Assembly: GCF_000633595.2 (NCBI RefSeq)
Contig: NZ_JIBU02000029.1
Location: 1-32,665 of the forward strand
Source of the DNA: Clostridium drakei
Lineage (GTDB): Bacteria > Bacillota > Clostridia > Clostridiales > Clostridiaceae
DNA length: 32,665 nucleotides
Reading direction: 5' to 3'
Under the pieces are notes generated by a model that searched no databases, was not told where the DNA came from, and saw only the letters and a program-made list of their open reading frames with translations. Of the stretch, positions 8,247 to 17,291 are shown one piece after another. Position 1 is the first letter of the stretch. Each line of letters begins with the position of its first letter. The translations under genes and the position numbers were made by a program.

Positions 8247-9731
8247 ATGGAATACACTAAAAATTTCAACATAAGGACTGGAAGAAACCTTACAATGCTA
8301 GTGGACTTTTATGAGCTCACAATGGGAAACGGTTACCTGCATAGCGACATGGGTGAAAGAATAGCTTATTTTGACATGTTCTTTAGAAGAGTACCTGATG
8401 GTGGTGGATACTGTATTATGGCAGGTGTTCAACAGGTTATAGAGTACTTATCTAATCTAAAATTTTCTGAAGATGATATTGAATATTTAAGAAGTAAGAA
8501 CTCATTTTCCGAGGAATTTTTAAATTATTTGAAAAACTTTAAATTTTCTTGTGATGTCTGGGCTATCCCTGAAGGAAATCCTGTTTTTCCTAATGAACCT
8601 TTAGTCACTGTAAAAGGTCCTGCAATTCAAGCACAATTTGTAGAAACTATGATACTTCTTACAATAAATCATCAAACTTTAATAGCTACAAAAGCCAATA
8701 GAATTTGTAGAGCTGCAGGAAACAGACCTGTAATGGAATTTGGTTCTAGAAGAGCTCAAGGATATGATGGTGCAATTTATGGAGCAAGAGCCGCTGTTAT
8801 TGGAGGATGTTCATCAACTGCATGCACAATATCTGAAGAAATGTTTGGCATACCTGCTGTAGGAACTATGGCTCACAGCTGGATACAACTATTCCCAACA
8901 GAATATGAGGCCTTTAAAGCTTGGGCAGACGTATACCCTGATAACTGCGTACTTTTAATAGATACTTATAATGTATTAAAATCCGGCTTACCTAATGCTA
9001 TAAAAGTATTCAATGAAATTTTACTTCCCAAGGGATTTAGACCTAAAGGTATAAGAATAGATAGTGGAGACATAACTTATCTTACTAAAAAATGTAGAGA
9101 AATTCTTGATGAAGCAGGTTTTAGCGATGTACAAATAGTTATTTCAAATTCTCTTGATGAATTCATTATAAGTGATGTCTTAAGTCAAGGTGCTTGCATT
9201 GATTCCCTTGGAGTAGGTGAAAGACTGATTACAGCAAGGTCTGAACCTGTATTTGGAGGAGTATACAAATTATCTGCCATAGAAGATCCAGTAGGAAATA
9301 TAATTCCTAAGATAAAAATAAGTGAAAATGAAGAAAAAATAACCAATCCAGGTTTTAAAAATATATATAGAATATATGATAAAAAAGATAATAAGGCTAT
9401 CGCAGACTTAATAACTTTACGTGATGAAGAATTAAACTTAAATGGACCTATTGAAATATTTGATCCAGTTTTTACATGGAAAAAGAAAAAAATTAAAGAT
9501 TATTATATAAAAGAATTAATGGTTAAAATTTTTGATAAAGGAATTCCTGTATACGAAAATCCTAGTGTTATGGACATTAAAAAAGTGGTTGAAGAAGAAA
9601 CAAGTAAAATGTGGCCAGAAGTTTTAAGATTTGAAAATCCTCATACATATTATGTAGATTTATCAAAGAAATTATGGGATTTAAAACAAGATTTGCTTCA
9701 TAAGTATTCTAATACATATGAAGAAGAATAA
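8247..9731 (+). CDS. pncB: Nicotinate phosphoribosyltransferase
   Basis: Converts nicotinate and PRPP to nicotinate mononucleotide with ATP, the entry step of the Preiss-Handler NAD salvage route, in the cytoplasm. 494 residues, the typical length for Firmicute enzymes. The N-terminal LTMLVDFYELTMGNGY, FGSRRAQG (about 165-172), GTMAHSW with the histidine that is phosphorylated in this family (H210), and IRIDSGD are all present. GAGGAG (8232-8237) lies 9 bases before the ATG. It is a single gene, divergent from the helicase and followed by a strong hairpin terminator. Confidence 0.95.
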   Translation: MEYTKNFNIRTGRNLTMLVDFYELTMGNGYLHSDMGERIAYFDMFFRRVPDGGGYCIMAGVQQVIEYLSNLKFSEDDIEYLRSKNSFSEEFLNYLKNFKFSCDVWAIPEGNPVFPNEPLVTVKGPAIQAQFVETMILLTINHQTLIATKANRICRAAGNRPVMEFGSRRAQGYDGAIYGARAAVIGGCSSTACTISEEMFGIPAVGTMAHSWIQLFPTEYEAFKAWADVYPDNCVLLIDTYNVLKSGLPNAIKVFNEILLPKGFRPKGIRIDSGDITYLTKKCREILDEAGFSDVQIVISNSLDEFIISDVLSQGACIDSLGVGERLITARSEPVFGGVYKLSAIEDPVGNIIPKIKISENEEKITNPGFKNIYRIYDKKDNKAIADLITLRDEELNLNGPIEIFDPVFTWKKKKIKDYYIKELMVKIFDKGIPVYENPSVMDIKKVVEEETSKMWPEVLRFENPHTYYVDLSKKLWDLKQDLLHKYSNTYEEE

Positions 9732-9812
9732 TAAAATACTTAATACTTCATTTTATGTTTAACATAAAAATAACCTTAAAAATTTAAATAACTACTCAAA
9801 TATTGTGGTATT

Positions 9813-9887
9813 ATTTTGTGCTATTTTATAATTCATTAGTATATCAAAAGCTATAATAAATGATAAAAATAGCACAAAATATTTTTC
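9813..9887. terminator. Long hairpin terminator after pncB
   Basis: ATTTTGTGCTATTTT near 9813-9827 pairs with ATAAAAATAGCACAAAAT ending at 9880, followed by ATTTTT. The outer stem is long and almost perfect, so it can act for pncB and for the convergent small gene. Confidence 0.75.
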
Positions 9888-9918
9888 CCATAGTCACTTT
9901 TTAAAATGAAACTCTAAT

Positions 9919-10140
9919 TTATGAGTATTGATTGCGAAATTCTGCATAATATTCTTTAGTAAACATTAAGTCTTTTTGAACAGATTCTATTTCATTTTTA
10001 TAATCTACTTTTTCCATTAAATATTCATTCAAATTTTGAAAAGGACAAGTATTTTCTGTAGCTTTATAATTATATAAAGCACATTCTTTAAAACACTCTA
10101 TACTATTATCATAAGTTGATAAAAAAGGACATTCAGTCAT
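9919..10140 (-). CDS. Small cysteine-containing protein of unknown function
   Basis: 73 residues with C4, C16, C20 and C32 in the first half, arranged as CPF...CFKEC...CPF, and a charged helix-like second half (EYLMEKVDYKNEIES). The four cysteines could bind zinc or an iron-sulfur cluster. A GAGGG/AGGAAG-containing leader precedes the ATG. It lies between two terminators, so it is a single-gene unit. I recall similar small proteins in clostridia but cannot assign a function. Confidence 0.65.
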   Translation of the reverse strand: MTECPFLSTYDNSIECFKECALYNYKATENTCPFQNLNEYLMEKVDYKNEIESVQKDLMFTKEYYAEFRNQYS

Positions 10141-10370
10141 CTTCCTACACCCTCTCCCAAATATTTATATATCTCGATTTTCATTATACAATATTTACTA
10201 ATTAAAATAAAGGAATTTACTGAATTTTTTAAAATTTATATTAACATGATTTTATATAGCCATTCAAAATCATTTGTAACACTTTTCTGATATTTTCTTG
10301 ATATTTACTTACATAATAATATTATTAGATTAAGATGGTATTGTTAGCTATTGTAGTGATTAGATAAAAA

Positions 10371-10414
10371 AATAAAGAATTGAGAATTTTACAATACCTC
10401 AATTCTTTATTTTT
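10371..10414. terminator. Terminator of the dacF-like gene
   Basis: AATAAAGAATTGAG (10371-10384) pairs with CTCAATTCTTTATT (10399-10412), with A and T tracts at both ends. It ends the reverse-strand carboxypeptidase transcript. Confidence 0.8.
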
Positions 10415-10426
10415 ACATTGAACATT

Positions 10427-11695
10427 TTAAATATATTTTCCTCTTTTATTTCTTCTATTTAAACTGATAACTTTTTTTATAGCATATACACCAGCGCCTA
10501 TTATACATAAAACTATAACTGCAGCTGCTGCATAATAAGGCATATTACTTTTAGCAAAAGTTGACTTAGACACAGTAGAATATAATTTATAGTTATTTGT
10601 TACATTTCTCTCCTTGACTGTCATATTCCCAATAGAACTTTCTCCCTTTAAGCTAGAAGTGTTAACATTTGATAAATTAACAGTTTTGCTCAATTCATTC
10701 TTATTTACATAATTATCATAGTATACAATATCTTCTTTTGTACATATAGGTACATTTATAGTCTTTTCAGGTCCAATTATTAAAGGTTTGTATTTTATAG
10801 ACTTTGTAGCAACAATATCTCCTGCCTTATAAAGAGTAACAGGTTTTACAGCATAACTCCAATTTATTATTTTTTCCATATCATTAAACACTGCTGTATC
10901 TGTTGCATCATATACAGATTTCAAAACTACACCTAAAATCTTTCTCCCATCTCTTTCATATACAGTAACAAGACACTTTCCTGCATCAGATGTATATCCA
11001 GTCTTTCCACCAATACATCCATTTTTACCTAAAAGTTTGTTTCTATTTTCTATAACAAAGGTAGTACCGCTAGAAGTCTTTATTGTATTTTTCTGCTTTC
11101 CCATAGACTCTCTAACCCAAGGATTTTGAAAAGCCGTGTCAGCAATAATACTAAGATCATATGCAGTGGTATAATGATTTGGATCATGTAATCCATTTGG
11201 AGTAACAAAATGAGTATTTTTCAAATTCAATTGTTTTACTTTCTCATTCATTTTATTTGCAAAATCCGCATCATCTTTTCCTATACTTTCAGCTATTACA
11301 TAAGCCATATCATTACCTGAATAAAGAAGTAGTCCATCCATAACATCCTGTGCTGTCATAGTTTCACCTACATTTATAGGATGAAGATCCGTATTTAGTG
11401 AAGATGGTGGCTGAATTTTAGCTTTTTGTGTATAGTTCAAAAGATCATTTTTATTTTTATTTTCAGCAAGAAGCAATGCTGTGAGAAGTTTAGTAGTACT
11501 TGCAGGATACATTTGCTTGTCTACATCTTTAGCATAAATTGTTTCTCCAGTTTTCATATCTACTGTTATAGCAGCTTTACCATAAATTTGAGGTTCAACT
11601 TCCTTAGGTGCAGAATTCTCTGCAGCTAGTACATTAAAATTTAAAGAAGAAGCAATAATGAGCGATAATAATAAAGGTAATTTTTTCTTTTTCAA
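10427..11695 (-). CDS. dacF: D-alanyl-D-alanine carboxypeptidase (DacF/PBP5-type, peptidase S11)
   Basis: Low-molecular-mass penicillin-binding protein that trims the terminal D-Ala from peptidoglycan stem peptides outside the membrane. 422 residues. Signal peptide at 1-25. The active-site motifs are SxxK as STTK (S66-K69), SGN (126-128) and KTG (231-233). A C-terminal membrane anchor (AAAAVIVLCIIGAGVYAI) is followed by a basic tail; B. subtilis PBP5-type proteins use an amphipathic helix instead, so a true membrane span is notable. TTG start with GGAGAG about 7 bases upstream; the nearby ATG is out of frame. Single-gene unit, divergent from a Nudix gene. The choice between dacF, dacA and dacB is uncertain. 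Confidence 0.9.
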   Translation of the reverse strand: MKKKKLPLLLSLIIASSLNFNVLAAENSAPKEVEPQIYGKAAITVDMKTGETIYAKDVDKQMYPASTTKLLTALLLAENKNKNDLLNYTQKAKIQPPSSLNTDLHPINVGETMTAQDVMDGLLLYSGNDMAYVIAESIGKDDADFANKMNEKVKQLNLKNTHFVTPNGLHDPNHYTTAYDLSIIADTAFQNPWVRESMGKQKNTIKTSSGTTFVIENRNKLLGKNGCIGGKTGYTSDAGKCLVTVYERDGRKILGVVLKSVYDATDTAVFNDMEKIINWSYAVKPVTLYKAGDIVATKSIKYKPLIIGPEKTINVPICTKEDIVYYDNYVNKNELSKTVNLSNVNTSSLKGESSIGNMTVKERNVTNNYKLYSTVSKSTFAKSNMPYYAAAAVIVLCIIGAGVYAIKKVISLNRRNKRGKYI

Positions 11696-11795
11696 ATTTC
11701 ATCTCTCCATTTATTCTAATATTTAATATTATCAATTTTATTAATTTTTGAATTAATTAATGCATAATATTATGAATTAAAGTATTATAATTAAA

Positions 11796-11816
11796 TTATA
11801 CTAACCATTAGTATAA
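11796..11816. promoter_or_regulatory. Perfect dyad between dacF-like and Nudix genes
   Basis: TTATACTAA (11796-11804), CCA, TTAGTATAA (11808-11816): 9-bp perfect arms with a 3-bp centre in a divergent intergenic region. Good operator geometry; the regulator is unknown. Confidence 0.55.
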
Positions 11817-11918
11817 CACCTGATGGATAATTTGACAATTTTCATATGAGTTCATTTTCAAAGCTTAGCCGTAAACAAAATTTATATATAAATACTAAAT
11901 AGCACTGGAGGATTTTAT

Positions 11919-12524
11919 ATGATAAACAGCATAAAGAATATATTCAAACATAGACAAGAAAGCATAATGGGATATTATAGAAAAAATGCAGTAATGATTT
12001 TACTTCATGAAAAAGAAGGTAAAATCAATATAGTTTTTGAAGTACGAGCTTTTAATTTAAGACATCAACCTGGTGACATATGCCTTCCTGGAGGTAAATT
12101 AGAAGAAAATGAATTGCCAATAGATGGTGCAATAAGAGAGACTATGGAGGAACTTAATTTAGAAAGAGAAAACTTAGAATTTGTAGGAAACATGGATTAT
12201 GTTGTCACCCCTTACAACTTTATAATGTATCCTTTTATAGCAATTTTAAATTGTGACAACATAAAGCCCAATAAAGATGAAGTGGATCATATTTTCGAAG
12301 TTCCTATAGAATTTTTCATAAAAAATCCTCCAGAACTTTATAAACTAAATTTGCTTCCTAAACCAGAAAATTCCTTTCCATATAAACTCATAAGAAATGG
12401 AAAGGACTATACATTTCGTACTGGATGTGTTCCTGAATACTTTTATAAGTATAAAGATTATGTAATATGGGGATTTACAGCTTTTATTATAAAAAATTTT
12501 GTGGACATAATTAACACTAAATAA
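11919..12524 (+). CDS. Nudix hydrolase, CoA pyrophosphatase-like
   Basis: 201-residue Nudix enzyme that would hydrolyse a nucleoside diphosphate derivative. The Nudix box begins at GGKLEEN and continues through RETMEELNL, with the usual Gly near its end replaced by Asn. The preceding LRHQPGDICLPGG resembles the NudL/CoA-diphosphatase signature LRxHxGQxxFPGG, so coenzyme A or its derivatives are the likely substrate. TGGAGG lies about 7-8 bases upstream of the ATG. Single gene, divergent from the carboxypeptidase. Family is firm; substrate is inferred. Confidence 0.85.
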   Translation: MINSIKNIFKHRQESIMGYYRKNAVMILLHEKEGKINIVFEVRAFNLRHQPGDICLPGGKLEENELPIDGAIRETMEELNLERENLEFVGNMDYVVTPYNFIMYPFIAILNCDNIKPNKDEVDHIFEVPIEFFIKNPPELYKLNLLPKPENSFPYKLIRNGKDYTFRTGCVPEYFYKYKDYVIWGFTAFIIKNFVDIINTK

Positions 12525-12594
12525 CAAAAACATACATTAATTTATAGAATTAACAAATGTTTTCATAATATTTTATTTTATGGCGAAATAATAT

Positions 12595-12622
12595 TTGAAA
12601 TTTTCAAAATATAATGTATAAT
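12595..12622 (+). promoter_or_regulatory. Promoter of the beta-CASP gene
   Basis: TTGAAA (12595-12600), 16-bp spacer, TATAAT (12617-12622), placed 35 bases before the start codon. Confidence 0.65.
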
Positions 12623-12657
12623 AGTAACAACAACATAGGATAAAGGGGGTAATTTAA

Positions 12658-14172
12658 ATGAAAATTGAATTCTATGGAGCATCTGGTTGTGTTACTGGAT
12701 CAAGTCATTTTTTAAAGGTAAAGGATAAAAATATACTTTTGGATTGTGGCATGTATCAAGGAAAGGATGAAAAAGAAAGAGGTAACGAAACCTTTAATTT
12801 TAATCCTAAAGATGTAGATTACGTTATTCTATCTCACTCCCATATAGACCATAGTGGTAGAATACCTCTTCTATATAAACAAGGCTTTAAAGGTGATGTT
12901 ATATGTACAGAGGGTACTAAGGACTTATGCAGCGTAATGCTTCAAGACAGCGGACACATTCTAGAATCAGAAGTTGAATGGAAAAATAGAAAAAGAGCAC
13001 GCCAAGGTCTTCCTCCACTTGAACCCTTGTACACTGAAAAAATAGCCAATGTTGCTATGTATCTATTTAATGGATATCCATATGATCAGTGGATCGAACT
13101 ATTTGATGGATTCAAAATAAGATTTAGAGATGCTGGCCATCTTTTGGGTTCAGCTATAATAGAAATGCTTATCGAGGATAATAAAAAGCAAATTAAATTA
13201 GTTTATACTGGTGATTTAGGTAACAAGAATATACCTATTTTAAAAGACCCTACAATAATTGATTATGCAGACTATTTAATTATGGAAACCACATATGGAA
13301 ATAGACTTCATACTTCCATATCATCAGAACTTACTGATCTTGCCAAAATTATTAAAAATACTTTTAAAAGAGGTGGAAACGTAATAATTCCATCCTTTGC
13401 AGTAGGTAGAACTCAGGAAGTTTTATATACCTTAAACAACTATGTAGAAAGCAATATTTTAAAGGGAATTTCAGTTTATGTTGACAGCCCTTTAGCCTCT
13501 GAATCCACAGCTATTTTTTCTAAATATCATAAATATTATGATAAAGAAGCTCAGGAAATTCTGTCTAAAGGAAGCGATCCTTTAAGCTTCCCTGGGTTGA
13601 CCTTTACTAAGTCTCCTGAAGAATCTGCAAAGCTTAACAAAATTCAAAGTGGTGCAATTATAATTTCTGCTAGTGGTATGTGTGAAGCTGGTAGAATAAA
13701 ACATCATTTGAAACATAACTTATGGAGAAAAGAAAGTTCTATAATATTTGTAGGATATCAGGCAGAAGGCACTTTAGGAAGAAGCATAGTTGATGGTGCA
13801 AAAAAAGTAAAGCTCTTTGGAGAAGAAGTTGTAGTAAATGCCAAGATATACAATTTACATGGTTTATCTGGTCATGCAGATAGGGATGGACTTATAGAAT
13901 GGCTTGAAGCTTTAAAGGCTAAACCTGAAAAAGTTATTTTAGTTCATGGTGACGCTGAAGCTCAAGAAAGCTTTAATGAGTTACTTTTATCAAAGGGATA
14001 TTCTACTTATATAGCTAAGCCTGGTGATACATTCAGTCCTGAATTGGCTCCAGAAAAATTCAGCGTAGTTAGAAACAGAATTCTTTCAGTTATAAACTCC
14101 ATAGAAGATTTGGATTCAATTGATAAGGAACTTCTTATTGAAAAAATAAGAGAAGAGATAAAAGATATTTAA
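12658..14172 (+). CDS. Metallo-beta-lactamase fold beta-CASP RNase-like protein (CPSF/YSH1-type)
   Basis: Predicted RNA-processing nuclease, cytoplasmic. 504 residues. The metal site HSHIDH is at 60-65, followed by DAGHLLGSA and YTGDLGN, and the downstream HGLSGHAD and LVHGDAEAQ motifs complete it. The beta-CASP insert is shown by ETTYGN, IPSFAVGRTQEVLY and SASGMCEAGRIKHH. This architecture (MBL, beta-CASP, RMMBL) is shared with eukaryotic CPSF73 and archaeal aCPSF, and differs from the RNase J pattern. GGGGG about 8 bases before the ATG. Own promoter and terminator, so monocistronic. Its RNA target in bacteria is not known. Confidence 0.88.
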   Translation: MKIEFYGASGCVTGSSHFLKVKDKNILLDCGMYQGKDEKERGNETFNFNPKDVDYVILSHSHIDHSGRIPLLYKQGFKGDVICTEGTKDLCSVMLQDSGHILESEVEWKNRKRARQGLPPLEPLYTEKIANVAMYLFNGYPYDQWIELFDGFKIRFRDAGHLLGSAIIEMLIEDNKKQIKLVYTGDLGNKNIPILKDPTIIDYADYLIMETTYGNRLHTSISSELTDLAKIIKNTFKRGGNVIIPSFAVGRTQEVLYTLNNYVESNILKGISVYVDSPLASESTAIFSKYHKYYDKEAQEILSKGSDPLSFPGLTFTKSPEESAKLNKIQSGAIIISASGMCEAGRIKHHLKHNLWRKESSIIFVGYQAEGTLGRSIVDGAKKVKLFGEEVVVNAKIYNLHGLSGHADRDGLIEWLEALKAKPEKVILVHGDAEAQESFNELLLSKGYSTYIAKPGDTFSPELAPEKFSVVRNRILSVINSIEDLDSIDKELLIEKIREEIKDI

Positions 14173-14186
14173 ATCAGAATATATAA

Positions 14187-14228
14187 AAAGAGGTTAACAC
14201 TTTACTTTAGATGTTAACCTCTTTATCG
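14187..14228. terminator. Bidirectional terminator between beta-CASP and subtilisin genes
   Basis: AAAGAGGTTAACA (14187-14199 region) pairs with TGTTAACCTCTTT (14212-14224), flanked by A and T tracts. Confidence 0.8.
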
Positions 14229-14230
14229 CC

Positions 14231-15502
14231 TTATTTTTCCATAGTCTTTTCCAATTGTACAGCTTTATAAGCGTCTACTAATCCATACCCAGTATACTTG
14301 TCTTTTCCTTTCTGCATTATATCTACTGCAGACTTGTTAAGTATATCTTCCATTTCACTTGGTGTAATTGATGGATTTTCTGCTTTAACCATTGCAGCAA
14401 TGCCAGATACAACTGGTGCTGCCATACTAGTTCCATCCCAAGCCTCATATTTATTTCCAGGTACTGTACTTACTATTTCTTCTCCTGGAGCAGCTATCTC
14501 TACAGAATTTCCATAGTCAGAAAAATATGACTTCCTGTATGAAGTATTAATTGCTGCTACTGTATATGCACCCACTTCGCCTGCAGGACTGCTATTATCA
14601 CAATTTTCATTGTCATTTCCTGCAGCAGCTACTACAAATACTCCCTTGTTTCTGGCATACTGTATTGCATCTTCTATATCCGTACTTTCCTCATCACATC
14701 CAAAGCTTAAATTTATTATATCTGCTCCTTTATCTGCAGCATACTCTATACCTTTAGCTATAATATCGGATTGTCCTTCACCTTTAGAATTTAAAACCTT
14801 TACTGGTATTATCTTAACATCAAGACTACCTGTAATTCCTGATATACCTTGCTTATTATTGGCCTCCGCAGCGATTATTCCTGATACATGTGTACCATGA
14901 GAATTATCATCCATAGTATCACTAGTGTTATTTATAAAATTATATCCTAAATCCTTTAGCACCCTATTTTTTAAATCCACATGATTATAATCCACACCAG
15001 TATCTACTACTGCTACTTTTACTTCTCTTTTTTGATTTATCAATGACCATGCCTTATTGCTCTCAGTATATCCTATATCCCATTCATATTTATATAATGA
15101 ATCGTTAAATATTGTTCCTCCACTACTATTTGTACTTGGTGGATTAACATTTTGAACCGGAGTTCTCTGTATAGGCTTCACTATACCTATATTTTTTTTA
15201 GGATTCTGTATTTTTTTAATGCCTTTAAATTTAGAAAGCTGCTTTTGAAGCTGTGTATCACTTAAATTATTAGATATGATTATATATGTTCCATCCTGTA
15301 ATCTTATAACTTGTACACCCGATATAGAAGTCTTTATAGTATTTATATCGAATTTGTCGGAGACTTGTACTATTTTTTTTGCTCCTTTTGCTTTTGTTGC
15401 TAATAATGTTTTGCTTTCTGAAGCATAAGCAGAGCTACCTTCTAATACGATCACAAAAGAAAGAAAAATTGCCCCCATCTTTTTCTTTAATAAAGTATTC
15501 AC
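14231..15502 (-). CDS. Secreted subtilisin-family serine protease
   Basis: S8 peptidase exported by a signal peptide (LLKKKMGAIFLSFVIVLEGSSAYAS). The GTG at 15502 is chosen because GGAGGG sits about 7 bases upstream; an in-frame TTG at 15532 lacks this. The product is then 423 residues. Residues about 30-110 are an I9-like propeptide that should be cut off during maturation. Catalytic residues are D167 in VVDTGVD, H202 in HGTHVSG and S359 in GTSMAAP, with oxyanion N296 in AAAGN, so it appears active. A Pro/Ser/Asn linker (QRTPVQNVNPPSTNSS) joins propeptide and protease. Single gene. It may be an extracellular feeding or sporulation-related protease. Confidence 0.92.
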   Translation of the reverse strand: MNTLLKKKMGAIFLSFVIVLEGSSAYASESKTLLATKAKGAKKIVQVSDKFDINTIKTSISGVQVIRLQDGTYIIISNNLSDTQLQKQLSKFKGIKKIQNPKKNIGIVKPIQRTPVQNVNPPSTNSSGGTIFNDSLYKYEWDIGYTESNKAWSLINQKREVKVAVVDTGVDYNHVDLKNRVLKDLGYNFINNTSDTMDDNSHGTHVSGIIAAEANNKQGISGITGSLDVKIIPVKVLNSKGEGQSDIIAKGIEYAADKGADIINLSFGCDEESTDIEDAIQYARNKGVFVVAAAGNDNENCDNSSPAGEVGAYTVAAINTSYRKSYFSDYGNSVEIAAPGEEIVSTVPGNKYEAWDGTSMAAPVVSGIAAMVKAENPSITPSEMEDILNKSAVDIMQKGKDKYTGYGLVDAYKAVQLEKTMEK

Positions 15503-15679
15503 AAAATATCCCTCCATCCCATACTGTTTCAATTAAAATTATATTTTACTAATATGACAATTAAGTTACAATATCATTACTGAAAATTGAATTTTTTGTT
15601 AATATTTTTACTACAAAAATATGTTTAATTTTACAAACTAGGTATATACTATACATATATTAAAAAAGGAGTGATTTTT

Positions 15680-15928
15680 ATGCAAACTACCATTATGGCG
15701 ATATCTATTGATTCAAGAAACATGCATGCACCAGAAGTCCAAACACTTCTAACTAAATACGGTTGCATAATAAAAACAAGACTAGGACTTCATGAAGTTC
15801 AAACTGAATCTTGTTCTCAAGTTGGTCTTATCCTTTTACATATTTGTTCAGATCCAAGTGAAGTAGAAGCCTTGGAAAAAGAGTTGACAAAAATAAAAGG
15901 AGTAAATGTAAAACATATGATTCTTTAA
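15680..15928 (+). CDS. Small ACT-like protein, resembles TM1266-type hydrogenase-system regulator
   Basis: 82 residues from the ATG at 15680, which has AGGAG (15667-15671) 8 bases upstream. The sequence pattern (short strand, helix ending LLTKYGCIIKTRLGLHE, strand VGLILLHICSD, helix EVEALEKELTKIKGVNVK) matches the ferredoxin-like ACT/NikR-C fold of the TM1266 family, annotated as iron-only hydrogenase system regulators. No hydrogenase maturation gene is nearby, so a hydrogenase role rests only on similarity. It is monocistronic with its own terminator. Confidence 0.7.
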   Translation: MQTTIMAISIDSRNMHAPEVQTLLTKYGCIIKTRLGLHEVQTESCSQVGLILLHICSDPSEVEALEKELTKIKGVNVKHMIL

Positions 15929-15942
15929 AACATCAAATATAA

Positions 15943-15990
15943 AAAATAGGCATAGACAATTTTTTCTTAAATCATCTATGTCTATTTTTG
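15943..15990. terminator. Terminator after the ACT-like gene
   Basis: AAAATAGGCATAGA (15943-15956) pairs with TCTATGTCTATTTT (15975-15988) with one G-U pair, followed by T. It can also serve the convergent DHOD-like gene. Confidence 0.75.
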
Positions 15991-16001
15991 ATATCATATT
16001 T

Positions 16002-17084
16002 TTAAACTTCTATTGCAGTTTCTGGGCATCTAGTTAAACATAAACCACAGCCAAAACATTTAGTAGTATTTATATTTGCTTTATCGCTTATTGTTATAGC
16101 GCTATATGCACAGCTCTTAACACACTTACCACAAGAATTACATTTTTCCTTATTGATTTTTGGAAATATAGGTTCTCTTATAACTTTTCTTTCCTGCATC
16201 TTTCTAGCTGTCAATCCTCTAATATCTTCAACACTTTCAAATCCATGTTCATCTAGCCAACTATTTAATTCATTGCTTACCCTTGAGTATACATCATTTC
16301 CTTCTAGTATAGCAGCAGTACAAATCTGGACTGCTGATGCCCCTGCCATTATCATTGCTACTGCATCTTCTCCTGAGGATATTCCTCCTACACCTATTAC
16401 AGGAACTTTTACAGAATTAGCTATAGAATATACATATCTTAATGCTATAGGATTTAAAGATTTACCAGAAAGCCATCCGTAACCCTTCTCACCGCCTAAG
16501 TAAGGTAGGCCTGTTTCTACATTTATATGAAGACAAGGCCCTAGAGAATTTATTGCTACAAATCCTGCCGCCCCTTCTTCTACAAGCCTTTTAACATACC
16601 ATCCTATTTTGGTTATACCAGGACTTATCTTTATATACACAGGCTTATCACTCTTACTGGCTATTTTTAGTGAATCTACTACTGACTCCAAGTCCTTTTC
16701 CATATAGTGAGTTGATATTTCAATAATATCTGCATAAGGTGTTATAATAGGAAGTACCTTTTCAATTTCCTTTGCAGTATAACCTAAACTTACTATAAAA
16801 GGAACACCATAACTTTTACATTTTGAATATCCCTTTTCTACCCATTGTTCTACGGAAAGTTCAGACCATAATTCACTATTTAAAAAAGCACCATCTTTTG
16901 TTTCCTGCATACAAGGTCTAGCAGTTCTAACAAACTTTTCAGATATAGTTTTAGTTACTAATGCTCCTACTCCCTGCTTTACACATTCTAACATACAATC
17001 AGCATTTCTAACCTGTGGTCCAGATGCTGGCATAATAGGGTTTTTTATTTTTATTCCGTGAAGATCTACATTTAAATTAGCCAC
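16002..17084 (-). CDS. Dihydroorotate-dehydrogenase-like flavoprotein fused to a 2x[4Fe-4S] ferredoxin domain
   Basis: Predicted FMN oxidoreductase. The GTG at 17084 is preferred because GGGGGT lies 6 bases upstream; the in-frame TTG at 17102 lies before that site. The product is then 360 residues. The DHOD-type TIM barrel spans about 1-305: KNPIMPASGP, KPVYIKISPG, the FMN phosphate region GVGGISSGEDAVAMIMAGASAVQICTA (positions roughly 225-252). The last 45 residues carry CNSCGKCVKSC and CFGCGLCLTRC, two [4Fe-4S] sites. This fusion resembles the C-terminal part of dihydropyrimidine dehydrogenase (PreA-like) rather than PyrD with PyrK. No pyr genes adjoin, so the pyrimidine role is uncertain; another enoate or pyrimidine substrate is possible. 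Confidence 0.85.
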   Translation of the reverse strand: MANLNVDLHGIKIKNPIMPASGPQVRNADCMLECVKQGVGALVTKTISEKFVRTARPCMQETKDGAFLNSELWSELSVEQWVEKGYSKCKSYGVPFIVSLGYTAKEIEKVLPIITPYADIIEISTHYMEKDLESVVDSLKIASKSDKPVYIKISPGITKIGWYVKRLVEEGAAGFVAINSLGPCLHINVETGLPYLGGEKGYGWLSGKSLNPIALRYVYSIANSVKVPVIGVGGISSGEDAVAMIMAGASAVQICTAAILEGNDVYSRVSNELNSWLDEHGFESVEDIRGLTARKMQERKVIREPIFPKINKEKCNSCGKCVKSCAYSAITISDKANINTTKCFGCGLCLTRCPETAIEV

Positions 17085-17201
17085 ATTATTACCCCCAATC
17101 AACTACTTAAATCATTTTACTTATTTAATTCTACACTTATTCATGTTTTCCTTCACAAAAGGGCCAAAATTATTAATATTAGGCCTGTTGAGTTAATAAT
17201 T

Positions 17202-17240
17202 ATAAGGCTGCCAATTTAAAAATTGACAACCTTATATTTT
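17202..17240. terminator. Hairpin between gap and the DHOD-like gene
   Basis: ATAAGGCTGCCAATTT (17202-17217) pairs with AAATTGACAACCTTAT region (ending 17235) with a few wobble or mismatched positions. It probably ends the reverse-strand gap transcript, though the U-tract on that strand is broken. Confidence 0.55.
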
Positions 17241-17291
17241 TCCCCTAAATATCCACTTTTAATCTCAAGTTATAAATCTTCTAAATTTCTG

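Noticed and set aside
14298-14900. Several forward-strand open readings opposite the subtilisin gene
   Set aside because: They are antisense shadows of a well-supported gene, lack ribosome sites and have low-complexity composition.
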